Source: a virus
IMG/VR virus record: IMGVR_UViG_3300042320_000015
Span: 1 to 24,578 of that record
Length of the DNA stretch: 24,578 bases
Strand: one strand, 5' to 3'
Shown: piece by piece, positions 1 through 9,100 of the stretch
How the letters are laid out: the number at the start of each line of letters is the position of its first letter
Position numbering within the stretch: the first letter of the stretch is position 1
Program-made: the position numbers and the translations under genes
Notes under the pieces: generated by a model
The model's input: the letters and a program-made list of their open reading frames with translations, nothing else
What the model was told of the DNA's origin: nothing
The model's database searches: none

Positions 1-501
1 GCCAGCCGTGTACTGGCTGCGAAACTTGTCCGCAAGACTGGTGGTGTCAATGGCCTCGCGGTCGGTGTTGAACGTATAGCTAGTGACATTGCCAAGCACG
101 TTATAGGCCGTGTCCTTCACTTGTATTTCAATGTCAAGAGGCGCGCCAGTAAAAACCTGTAGAGGCACTTCTCTGGCCCTTACGTTGTTTACGGCATCCT
201 CAAAGCTGCGGAAGAATCGCAAACCGCCTGCTGCGTTCACATTGATGTAGAGGCTCACTTCATCGTTTAACTGGTTGTCAAGCCAAGTCGATGGAGGAAA
301 GCAAACGAGCTTTCGCGGATCGCTAGTGAGCATCTCTAGCCGGTCGCCAGTGAGAAGATTGTCAATGGCGCTGTCAAAGCTAAGGCGATTCAGCGACAGA
401 TTCACGTCGTCTGGTACTATCTGCTCACTCAGTCGCCCATAGCTCAGCTTTAGTCCACGCCGAAGCCGGATGTTCCCTTTGTGCCCAACGAATACTGTCA
501 T
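1..501 (-). CDS. Tube-like tail protein, 3' end outside window
   Basis: Partial gene starting at ATG 501, 8 bases after the preceding stop, and open to the left edge (167 residues seen). The N-terminal part MTVFVGHKGNIRLRRGLKLS is followed by a mixed domain with LSLNRLSFDSAIDNLLTGDR. A section with TSYTFNTDREAIDTTSLADK then FRSQYTAG is the classic tail tube signature (rEaiDtTsL), so a tube-type domain begins near residue 115. It appears to be a two-domain relative of tube subunits. Function, perhaps a tip or baseplate ring, is inferred. Confidence 0.6.
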   Translation of the reverse strand, partial: MTVFVGHKGNIRLRRGLKLSYGRLSEQIVPDDVNLSLNRLSFDSAIDNLLTGDRLEMLTSDPRKLVCFPPSTWLDNQLNDEVSLYINVNAAGGLRFFRSFEDAVNNVRAREVPLQVFTGAPLDIEIQVKDTAYNVLGNVTSYTFNTDREAIDTTSLADKFRSQYTAG

Positions 502-509
502 GCTGTTCC

Positions 510-941
510 TTATTCAATCACTTCAACAAAATCACCATCCATCGTGAACTGAATGGAAACCGTACTGAGTTCTCCAGTGCTGGAGCCAACCTGCGCAGAT
601 GTAATGTATGCGTCCAGCTTAATATCATCTTCGTCCTTGTTGCCCACATTGAGGATCAAGCGCACTCGATGATTGGTGTTAATCTCACCAATCCTCATGA
701 TATTCCCAAGAAGTTGCGTAAATTGTGTGTACTGACTACTTTCGCCGCTCTCCAGTCGATAGTAAAGCAGTGTTGCGCTACCAGTGGCTCCTTTTACGCC
801 AGGAGTGAATGTGTTGGCGACACTGCTAATGTCATTAGTGGAAAGAAGCTCTACCGTTGTCTCAAGCGACCAGTCACGGATTTTGGCCACTGAACTGCCG
901 TTGTACCTCAGCGATCCAGTGCGGCCAGTATAGAAGCCCAT
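510..941 (-). CDS. Tail tube-like structural protein
   Basis: A 143-residue protein with a tail tube/Hcp-like fold signature. It begins GRTGSLRYNGSSVAKIRDWS, with a first strand pair and a typical internal-strand 'dWsl' turn. Next are ELLSTNDISSVANTFTPGVK and GATGSATLLYYRLES, then a final strand block LSTVSIQFTMDGDFVEV. These are the repeating features of lambda gpV-type subunits. Being downstream of J is unusual for a main tube gene. AGGTG lies close before the ATG. It could be the true major tube, a second tube subunit or a tip-associated ring. Confidence 0.6.
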   Translation of the reverse strand: MGFYTGRTGSLRYNGSSVAKIRDWSLETTVELLSTNDISSVANTFTPGVKGATGSATLLYYRLESGESSQYTQFTQLLGNIMRIGEINTNHRVRLILNVGNKDEDDIKLDAYITSAQVGSSTGELSTVSIQFTMDGDFVEVIE

Positions 942-962
942 ATCACCTATTGTTTTCTATCA

Positions 963-977
963 GCTTAGCCACTAAGC
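963..977 (-). repeat. Perfect 6-bp hairpin after J-like gene
   Basis: GCTTAG-TGG-CTAAGC on the minus strand, 13 bases beyond the J stop and before the tube-like gene. No T tract follows, so it is not a standard terminator; an mRNA-stabilising or attenuating hairpin is possible. Confidence 0.4.
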
Positions 978-989
978 ATCACCAATGCC

Positions 990-3900
990 CTATAGCACCT
1001 TGAATAGGTCGTTGGAGAAATTAGCCACCCTGCTCAGCAGCTTCCCTCCAGAATCCTGGCAGGGGTGCTCCATGGCCTTAACAGTCACTTCTCCTTCCTC
1101 GTCCATCGCCACCTCTGTCACCCTGAACACACGCTTTCTGTTGTTCTTCACGCCCAGTACGAACATGGCGCCCTCTTTGCTTGAAAGGGAAGCTGCGCTA
1201 ATGACGCCGGTTGTGGCATTATTCACCACAGCCACGCCAGACAAGCTCTCGACTTTCTTCCCTGCTTGATACACAAGCATGTCATAGTTGCTGCTAACGA
1301 TGGAGGAGCGTAAGGGGATGTTCAGTTCACCATCCTGCATCACCATGCCAGAGGATATGCGGTCCCAAGTGTTGAGGCCAATGTCCACGTAGATGTAGCT
1401 ACCAGGCGACACGGGAGAATCAGTGGGGAATGTCTTGAACTCAACGCCCCGTCTCATCCATCGCCGCTGGTTACACAGCAACTTGCCAAACAGAATCGCT
1501 TGGTCTCGTTGGGTGACAAACTGCGACAAGTCAAGCGTTTGCCTGATTGCTGCGCCTTCTTGCGCGTCGGCCAAGCTCACTTGCACGCTTGCATTGCGTG
1601 GAAACACGTCTTGTACTTCCGTGTCTCGATAAATGATGGTTGCAATGAGGTCTTGCGAACTGTCGCCATAGTCCACAAACTCTTCCTTGTAGCTGCCTTC
1701 AAGGATGTTGCCTGCCGTGAACATGGCAGAAATCGTCACTTCCCGATCAGTCTCTCCCCTTCTGTTGGTTGGCACTGCAGGGATGAGGGTTTCCTTGCCG
1801 CCAATCCTTGCAAGCTCCAGCAGGCTGTAAGGAGCCACTTCCGCCCAGAACTGCCGCCACGATGACAAGTCGGCAATCACGCCGTCCATGAACAAGCGGA
1901 CGCCTAAACCATTGTTCTTGCAAAACCGCTTAGCAAGCGCCAAGCTTTCCCAGTCAATGCCTTCTGGCTTGGCATATTTACCAATGCCATTGTCTGTATC
2001 AAGAACAGTGTCGGCAAAAATGTCAGGCGCATAGCTTGTGGAATTGGCGCTCCTGCTGCGCGTGCCATCTTTCTCGTCTACCACCCAACTTTCCTTGCCT
2101 TCTGTCACATAGGCGGTGATAGATCGCAAATCCTGTACGCCTTTGCCTGAATACACGCCAAGCGCAGCCATGCTCATAGCTTCATACTTACCGCTTGTAC
2201 CGCCCACTTGCTGTTCCGTAACAGCAGTAATCTTGAACTCAGGCCCGCCTTCAAAGCTGAATTGTGTGCTGGTATCAGACCGCACAGAGAACAAGTCCCA
2301 TTCGTTGGTGTAGAGAGGGCCTCGCTCCTCCAGGGCGTCCTTATTGAGCAGGCCAGCATTTACCAACGATCCTGTCCATTTAATCCTTCCCCCATCGCCC
2401 AGCCCATAACTAGAACGCTTGCCGCTGTTTTCAATGAAAGCAAACTGCGACTGACCGCTATCTTGCGTTTCTGCGCCAATATCACCAATGGGTTCCATCT
2501 TGAACTCCCACTTAGCTGTAGACGGAGCCTTGAAATCTAGGCCAACGAAGTTGTCTTGATCTGCTGCGCGTCTTACGGCAAAGACAATGGGAATGGCAAT
2601 ATAATCACGATTGCCAGTCTTTCTGTAGCTAACAGTGAAGAATGCCATTCGCCCTTGAATGCCATTGTCACTCATCTTGTAACCATCGGGAGCATCCTTC
2701 TCTCCATATTTCTTCTGTCTCCCCTGGATGCGCCGGAACAGTTTGCAGCGCAATGAAAACTTCACATAGTCACAAGCAGTGACAGTTTGATAGGCAGCAG
2801 AGTCTGCCTTGACGAGGCATTTGGTATAGAAGTTATCATCGGCAGCGCCTTGCAAGTCTTCCCAGTTTTTAAGGGCGTAGTCGAGAAAGTTGATCGCTTC
2901 TTCTTTCTCTTTAATTAGGGAGTCCATATAGCCTTTGACGGCTTCTGTACCAATGGCATCAGTGGTGAACTCTCCCTTCAAGTCGGCAACGCGCCTCTTG
3001 ATAGCGACAATGCCACCAGTACCATAGCGATTGCCGTCAAGACCAACGAATGGGCTAGTAGTTCTACGAAGGAATTGTGAATAGGCTTTACGTCGCTCAG
3101 CAATGCTGTCGCTCAAAATGTCGTCTTTGATTTCCCTGCGGCGTTCAATTTGCTTTTCTAGCTCCGCAATTCGCTTGCCACCTACCTCTAGCTTTGTTCC
3201 ATCAGTCAGCACTTGAGTGCCGCTAATCTTGGCTGTCTCTGGGGAGAGCTTGTACGCTTCTAAGATGCGCTTTTCCAACTCTTCCTTGAGGCTGTCAATA
3301 TCTTTCTTGACAGCTTGAAATGCGGCATTGTTCTTCGCCTCTTTGCGCAATTGCTTGTCGTAGTCGCCTGCCAGTACATCGTCCCTGAGCTGGCGGACTT
3401 TCTCTAGGTCGTCGTCAAGCTCCTTTCGCAGCTTTGCAACAGACAGGCGAGGTTTGTCTGACAAGAAGCGTTCAAGCTCTTTCTTGCTGTTTGCCAGCGA
3501 TCCTCCGCGAGTGACAATGTAAGACTGCCTCTCGTCTAGTTCGTCTCTCCATTGGATGGTTTCCGTGCCTTGGAAGGAATAACGCTTGCCTAGAAAGCGA
3601 AACTCAACGTCACCGGATTGCTCCGTGGTGGTGTCATAGTCGTCGCTATTGGTGACCCTCCTGAGGAACGTGGGGATGGCATCGGCGCGAGGGGCCTCGT
3701 CCAAAAGCTTGGGGCCTGTTGTTTCCGCGTCAGAAGCTTTTGCCTTTAGCACCTCTTGAGCGGTTTCTAGGTCTTCTCTGTCCTTGTCATCCCACGTTTT
3801 AGCTTTCGTTTCGTCGTATGGCGTGAGTGGCCTGCGGCCAGGCTCCACACATTCAAAGACGGCCTCCACTTCATTCTTGTCTAGGTTGGTCTCATCACTC

Positions 3901-4886
3901 ACGCCAACCAGCTTGAACTTTGCGCTGCCAAGCTTGTAGACAGCAGCTTGGTCAAGTGACGACACCATTTGATAGCGCAAGTTCTTAGCGGCTTCTTGAG
4001 CCACCTTGTCTTGTCGCCTAAATGCTTTCTCAAAAATAAGCGTGAGCTTATCGCCTTCTTTGTAGCGCACATCGCTGCCCGACTGCCAGCTCCCTCCCTT
4101 AATACGAATGCCCAAGTCTGCCCAGTCTGGCCGCCCTGACGTGCGACGCTCCTGAATCTCCACGTTCACTGGAATGGGATCGTAAACGCCAATGGAAGTG
4201 AGGCTGCTAGGCGTGAAGGCTTGGCTGTAGCCCTCTAGGCGCTTGTCACCATCTCGCAATTGGCATACGTCAGAAGACGATGGGGCTCCGTCCCTAGTTG
4301 GATCTTTGCCATCACCCAGCACTTTATTGTTGTAGCTGACATTGCCGTTTTGGTTGTAGTAGAGCCAAGTGTTGGCACCACTGAACTGTCCTAATGGAAG
4401 CTGGCCAAATGCCACTCTGTCAAAGTCAATCGTTTTGACTTTCGCTGCGCCTACCAACAAAAGCAGTTGCATGAACTGACTACTGCCATAGCTTTCCACG
4501 GCAGACCATACGAGCGACGTGGCAACACGCACTGAACCACGGGCGTTGTCTTTGGAGCAGTAGACGAGGTTGACTGGTTGGCCGTATTGCGCAAGCTCTT
4601 GGGAGGAATTGAAGCCAAAGCGTGGACTAAAGCGCTGCTCTCTGGGGCGTCGTTGATTCTGTTCTTCCGGCTTTGGCGCTAACAACGCTGCCGCCACCTG
4701 AAAGACAATGCCAACAATGGTGAGGATCAGTGCTACCTCGGCCACCCCGTTCTGCGGCTTCTCCAGAATCTGCTCAGGAGACTTTTCGCAGTCTCTCGTT
4801 GCCATCAAGAAGTCAAGATACTCTTGCTTCGTAATGCCAAGGGCTTCCACCAGTTGGTGTTCGTATGGCAGCAGCGGACGATTCAT
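990..4886 (-). CDS. Tail tip protein J-like (host specificity)
   Basis: A 1298-residue central tail tip protein, the receptor-contacting and tip-plug component. A short soluble N-terminus is followed by a hydrophobic segment at about 48-70 (ALILTIVGIVFQVAAALLA). Next come SSQFMQLLLLVGAAKVKTID near 134 and an inserted charged coiled-coil region at about 470-690 (repeated Lys/Glu/Leu/Arg helices). The gpJ-type hub domain has DTVLDTDNGIGKYAKPEGID near 955 and RLFMDGVIADLSSWRQFW beyond it. The last 200 residues hold beta domains with SPGSYIYVDIG. There is no collagen-like repeat or lectin domain that I can name, so the receptor is unknown. It overlaps the K-like gene by 4 bases. A 6-base-pair hairpin lies just beyond its stop. 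Confidence 0.85.
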   Translation of the reverse strand: MNRPLLPYEHQLVEALGITKQEYLDFLMATRDCEKSPEQILEKPQNGVAEVALILTIVGIVFQVAAALLAPKPEEQNQRRPREQRFSPRFGFNSSQELAQYGQPVNLVYCSKDNARGSVRVATSLVWSAVESYGSSQFMQLLLLVGAAKVKTIDFDRVAFGQLPLGQFSGANTWLYYNQNGNVSYNNKVLGDGKDPTRDGAPSSSDVCQLRDGDKRLEGYSQAFTPSSLTSIGVYDPIPVNVEIQERRTSGRPDWADLGIRIKGGSWQSGSDVRYKEGDKLTLIFEKAFRRQDKVAQEAAKNLRYQMVSSLDQAAVYKLGSAKFKLVGVSDETNLDKNEVEAVFECVEPGRRPLTPYDETKAKTWDDKDREDLETAQEVLKAKASDAETTGPKLLDEAPRADAIPTFLRRVTNSDDYDTTTEQSGDVEFRFLGKRYSFQGTETIQWRDELDERQSYIVTRGGSLANSKKELERFLSDKPRLSVAKLRKELDDDLEKVRQLRDDVLAGDYDKQLRKEAKNNAAFQAVKKDIDSLKEELEKRILEAYKLSPETAKISGTQVLTDGTKLEVGGKRIAELEKQIERRREIKDDILSDSIAERRKAYSQFLRRTTSPFVGLDGNRYGTGGIVAIKRRVADLKGEFTTDAIGTEAVKGYMDSLIKEKEEAINFLDYALKNWEDLQGAADDNFYTKCLVKADSAAYQTVTACDYVKFSLRCKLFRRIQGRQKKYGEKDAPDGYKMSDNGIQGRMAFFTVSYRKTGNRDYIAIPIVFAVRRAADQDNFVGLDFKAPSTAKWEFKMEPIGDIGAETQDSGQSQFAFIENSGKRSSYGLGDGGRIKWTGSLVNAGLLNKDALEERGPLYTNEWDLFSVRSDTSTQFSFEGGPEFKITAVTEQQVGGTSGKYEAMSMAALGVYSGKGVQDLRSITAYVTEGKESWVVDEKDGTRSRSANSTSYAPDIFADTVLDTDNGIGKYAKPEGIDWESLALAKRFCKNNGLGVRLFMDGVIADLSSWRQFWAEVAPYSLLELARIGGKETLIPAVPTNRRGETDREVTISAMFTAGNILEGSYKEEFVDYGDSSQDLIATIIYRDTEVQDVFPRNASVQVSLADAQEGAAIRQTLDLSQFVTQRDQAILFGKLLCNQRRWMRRGVEFKTFPTDSPVSPGSYIYVDIGLNTWDRISSGMVMQDGELNIPLRSSIVSSNYDMLVYQAGKKVESLSGVAVVNNATTGVISAASLSSKEGAMFVLGVKNNRKRVFRVTEVAMDEEGEVTVKAMEHPCQDSGGKLLSRVANFSNDLFKVL

Positions 4887-5269
4887 TTGCGCAGTCTAAA
4901 ATAGTGGCCAATGGTAGGAGGCATGGGAGCAATCACCACGCCATTCTTTTTGTGAATGTGCAAGATTCGCCCATCATCCATTACTGTCCCCATCGCTCCT
5001 CCATTCTGCCCCTCCATGAGCACCACGGCATGAGGCTCCGGTCCTTCTAGGCGAGTGCCATTCTTTAGCAGCCATCGAGCCATGAACCACGATGGCAGAG
5101 AATCGTCAGTGTATTGCTCAAACACCCAAGCAAAGTCTGGCGCGTAGTCGTGGTAGCCAAGTCGCTTATGCACTTCCGCAGCGAGCAGGCAGCAATCCAC
5201 AGTGCCGCTTCCATCGCCAGGTACTGCGGCCCATGCCCGATTAAGCCCAATCAAGTCGTGGAAGCTCAT
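4883..5269 (-). CDS. NlpC/P60-like tail protein (gpK-like), possibly inactive
   Basis: A 128-residue protein with the NlpC/P60 pattern: DCCLLAAEVHKRLG (D25, C26) and a later block GAMGTVMDDGRILHIHKKNG (92-110). In active enzymes this block begins with the catalytic His (H-V-G-x-x-x-x-D-G). Here that position is Ala92, although H104 and H106 remain in the second half of the block. It may be inactive or use another residue. Lambda gpK combines such a domain with a Mov34 domain; here only the peptidase-like part exists. It overlaps the L-like and J-like genes by 4 bases each. Confidence 0.7.
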   Translation of the reverse strand: MSFHDLIGLNRAWAAVPGDGSGTVDCCLLAAEVHKRLGYHDYAPDFAWVFEQYTDDSLPSWFMARWLLKNGTRLEGPEPHAVVLMEGQNGGAMGTVMDDGRILHIHKKNGVVIAPMPPTIGHYFRLRK

Positions 5270-5733
5270 TGCAGATAGAGTTCGGCATTGAGAGGCAAGA
5301 TGCCCACATTGTCCACGCTTAGCGTGCGAGCAGGGAACGATGCTCCTACGCTGTCCATTGCGCTCCTGAAGCGAAGTTCCACGGTTTCGTCGCTATAGCT
5401 TGCACCAATGCCAATGTAGTAGTCAGAGAAGCCTGGTACAAGCTGATCAGAGGCTGTCACCCATGCCGTTGTCAGCTCTAAGGCGCTGAGGCGGTTTCCG
5501 TCAGAAGCTTCCACCATCCGCACGATGATTTCCTCTGCAGGAAACAACACGCGGAATTGTTGGTTTTCGCCATTGAGACTTGCCATGGCGCCGTCCGCTT
5601 GGAATGGCGCGAAAGTGTAGCCTCGCCCGTTAAAATTTTTGCTCTGGCCAATGAAGTAGTTTTGCAGTCGATATGTAGCAGTTTTGTCTGCACTTGTGTA
5701 GTCAAAGAACTGGCAAAGGCGAATAACTGTCAT
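5266..5733 (-). CDS. Minor tail protein, gpL-like
   Basis: A 155-residue, mostly beta protein with RLCQFFDYTSADKTATYRLQ and FRVLFPAEEIIVRMVEAS; in lambda order it takes the place of gpL, the tip protein beneath the tube. It is shorter than lambda gpL (232 residues) and shows no cysteine cluster of the iron-sulphur type, since the only cysteine is near the N-terminus (C7). It overlaps its neighbours with ATGA at both ends. The family name is inferred from order. Confidence 0.6.
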   Translation of the reverse strand: MTVIRLCQFFDYTSADKTATYRLQNYFIGQSKNFNGRGYTFAPFQADGAMASLNGENQQFRVLFPAEEIIVRMVEASDGNRLSALELTTAWVTASDQLVPGFSDYYIGIGASYSDETVELRFRSAMDSVGASFPARTLSVDNVGILPLNAELYLQ

Positions 5734-6119
5734 AGGTCAATGTCACCCTGCAATTCAATGGTTACATTGCTGATTTCTCTATACACTGACTGAATGGTTG
5801 GAGGTCCAACGTATTCCCATTGAATGTCATAGGGAGACTGAATAAAACCCTGTAAATTGTTTGTCATTCCAGCAAAAAGGCCGTTAGGAAGCCTGAAGCG
5901 CTCAAAGCCTCCCGATGTGTCCCTGTAATGACGCAACAATTCAACGGTATCAGGATCGTGGAGGTTCTGGTAGAAAAGGGAGAGCTTGTAGCTGTTGGGC
6001 TTATTGCCAAAGCTGCGCTTAACTGTCGCACCAGATAGCGCCCGATACGTCTTAATGGGAAACTGCCCAAGCGTGAACTCGCGCTGGGAGGGAACGATGG
6101 AGGGGAATGTTTGACTCAT
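5730..6119 (-). CDS. Minor tail protein, gpM-like
   Basis: A 129-residue protein immediately after the tape measure gene, 2 bases from its stop, in the position of lambda gpM, the first tail tip protein. Sequence features: QREFTLGQFPIKTYRALSGA, then KLSLFYQNLHDPDTVELLRH and FERFRLPNGLFAG, a strand-rich domain with one central helix as in distal tail or M-like proteins. The stop overlaps the next start (ATGA). The assignment rests on order plus general shape. Confidence 0.65.
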   Translation of the reverse strand: MSQTFPSIVPSQREFTLGQFPIKTYRALSGATVKRSFGNKPNSYKLSLFYQNLHDPDTVELLRHYRDTSGGFERFRLPNGLFAGMTNNLQGFIQSPYDIQWEYVGPPTIQSVYREISNVTIELQGDIDL

Positions 6120-6121
6120 GA

Positions 6122-9100
6122 TCAGCGCCCTCTCATGCCAATGCGGCTTCTAGTAGCAGGGCTCTGTTGAATCTTATCGAGAGTCATGTTCATCCCACGA
6201 AGAGCACCGTCTTTTGCAGCCTGGCGACGAGTGGAAGCCATTGCTGCCTCTAGTTGATCCCTGCTGACGTATTCTACGCCGCCAATGTTGGTGCTCTCAA
6301 ACTTCATGGAAAGAATAGGCGCCATCGCCTGTATTGGGCTCATGGTGTTCATTGCTTCGCGCAGGGAGGCTGATTGATCGTTCATTTTCACGGGGATGGA
6401 GCGACCGTCAGGCAGGGGCACAATGGCTTCGTTGTAACGACCTTCTCCAACCATTCCGAGCGTGGGGCCATTCACCACTCCACCATTGGCAAAGAACTTC
6501 AGTCCAGTATTGAAGTTCCAAGGAATGCCACTTCCGCCGCTCATCGCAGCAGCACCTCCGCCACCACCAAACAAACCGCCAAGGCCGCCCAGAGCGCTAA
6601 AGCCGCCCAATGCACTGCCCAGGCTCATGGCGATAGAGCCAATGCCGCCAAGCACGCCAGACACGCCACCTTCCTTGATTTGGCTGATGCCTGCCGTAAT
6701 GCCGACAATGGAACTGGCCGCAATGCCCACCGCAGAGACGGTCTTGCCAAGGTTTTGCTGCCAAGTGGTTGTAGCAGTCGCGCCTTTGCGGGCTTCCTCG
6801 ACAAGCGATGAAGTGACTGCAGACGTGTTGGCATTGAATTGCTCCATTGCCTGTCCCATGCCTCCCAGTGAATCTGGGAACTGCCATGCCTGTTCAGACG
6901 CTTCTTGCATAGCCTTTCCGCTCATTTCAAAGGCTGGCGCATTTAGTACATCGCCCATCAAAGGCGATGGCAGAGAAGCGTTGCCTCCAAAGGCTTGTCC
7001 AGAGGCGCCAGCAGGGGTGCCTTGCAGTGCTGCCGTATTACGATCAAGGGCTGCAATTTGACGCTCCATAGCTGCAATGGTTTCAGCTCTCTGCTCTTCT
7101 TCGTTGGGCAGGCCAAAGACGTTGAGCAGTTGATCTTTGAAGAACTTTTCAACTGGCTTCATCGAGAAGTCGATGAACATTGTGAACACTTGCTTAGACA
7201 GACTTTCCTGCATCCGCTTAGCAGCTTCTTTAATGTCACCTCCGCTCATAATGTCAACGAACAAGCCCTTGTAGCTTGACAGCACGCCATCAACGGCATC
7301 ATTCACTAAGGCGGCGGCTTCTTCCATAGCCTTCATCGCGTCAGCGTTTTTCAACGCCAAAAGCGAAGCCTCCAGTACTTCTGCGTTGTATGCGGCTTGC
7401 TGCGTCGTTACGGATTCCAGCGCTTTTGTGTGTAACGCGATTCGATCCTGTACTCCCTTTAACTCGGCCTCGTAGAGAGCCTGCATTTCTCCTCCTTTCT
7501 TGACCTGCTCTGCAAGCGTCTTCTCTTGAACTTCCAACTCTGTAATTTTCTGCCTATAAGTTTCCGCTTGCAATGTGCCAGCAATGTCGGCTCGCGTGAT
7601 TTGCTCGCGAGCTTGGATGTACTCCTCTGGAGCGCCTTGCAGAAGGAGGGCATTGCGTTCTTTTAGCAACTGCGCATCAAGACGCAGTTGTTCAACGGGG
7701 AAGATTTCTCCCACTTGTTGCGCAAGAAGTGCGCGGGTTTGCTCAAGGTCAACCCTCGCCCCATTGACAACTTTCCCTAGCTCAATGGCTAAGACGTTTG
7801 CCCTCTCCATTTCGGCCAGTTCAACGCTGAACTCAGCACCTTGTTCGGCCCTAGCAATAGACTGCCTAGCACCAGAGGCGGGCCTCTTCATGCCACTAAA
7901 CTCAACGTGGCCGCCGTGAGAGCCTGGGTAATCGTGGATGTTCCAGCCATACTGGGCGCCATGTCTTTTAATCCATTCCAAAGACCGCCCATGTATGTCC
8001 ATTGCAGTGCCGGCTAGGTGTCGAGAACCCGTGGCACCTCCAACCGCTGCATTTTTACGGGCCGAGCGCTGGGAGCTGGCAATGTCACTTCCCCTTACCT
8101 GTCCACCGGACGCTGTAATCATCGCCGCAAAGGCTTCTGCTGCCTCCCTGCTGAATACAACAGGACGACCCTGCGCATCTTTAACACCTGGCACCGTATA
8201 GCCGCTTCCCGTTTCAGGATGGATCACTGGCACCGCTACTCCCAGCGTGGCCACAGAAGCAGGCGGGGCTGCGCCAGTCACGGAGGGAAGCACTGGAGCT
8301 GCGGGAGGCGTCAAGAACTGCCTTGCTTGACGTTGAATCTCGGGAGGCTGCGCCTGGCTACCGCCTGGCAGCGATGGCCAAGTGCCTTGGCTCAGGATCG
8401 CGTCAGCATCATCAAACCTTCCCGCGACAATCGCCTCATAAGCGCGTGGCCGATGCCGCTTGATCCACCCTTCAACTGCAGCAGCCGACTCGCTGTAGTT
8501 TGCCGATCTTGAGTTTTTCCCTCCAGAAGCAGCAAGGGCTTCTTGATGGAATGGTCCCTTTGTCTGGAAGTAGCCCATTGCTCCAGACCCTTCCGCATTG
8601 GGCACGTTCCTGATGCGTGTCTCAAGGAAAGCAAGTCGCCTTAGGTAGTTCTGAACATTACCCTGTCCGCCCATCGCCGCCGCACCTTCTGCGGGCAGCA
8701 GTGCCGCCGCTTGTTGACTTGCCGCCCGCAGCGCCTTGGCCGCATTGATTTTCATGCCAGCTTCCGTGACGCGAGCAGTGGCCTCAGAAAGACGCCTGGT
8801 GCTACGCATTTGTATTTCAAGAAGCTCTTTTTCATTGCGCTTATTCTTGGCATGTATTTCATTCATGCCAGCCATTTCATAATCAAACTTTGCATCCATG
8901 AGCGATTTTTCCAGCTCAAAACTTTGCTCTGCTAGTTCGCGCATTTGCTCGTAGCGGAGCTTGTCTTTATCGTTCTGGAACTCAGCAGTTGCAGTGATTA
9001 GCTGTCCTTGTTGTCGAGCATATTGCTCCGCAAGGCGCTGTTGCTCTGCGGCAAGTTTTGCGCGATCTTCTTCAGCTTTTCTGGCTGCCTTGTCTGGATC

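Noticed and set aside
6462-7061. Proline/alanine-rich 199-codon plus-strand frame
   Set aside because: Antisense reflection of the Gly/Ala-rich C-terminal part of the tape measure protein.
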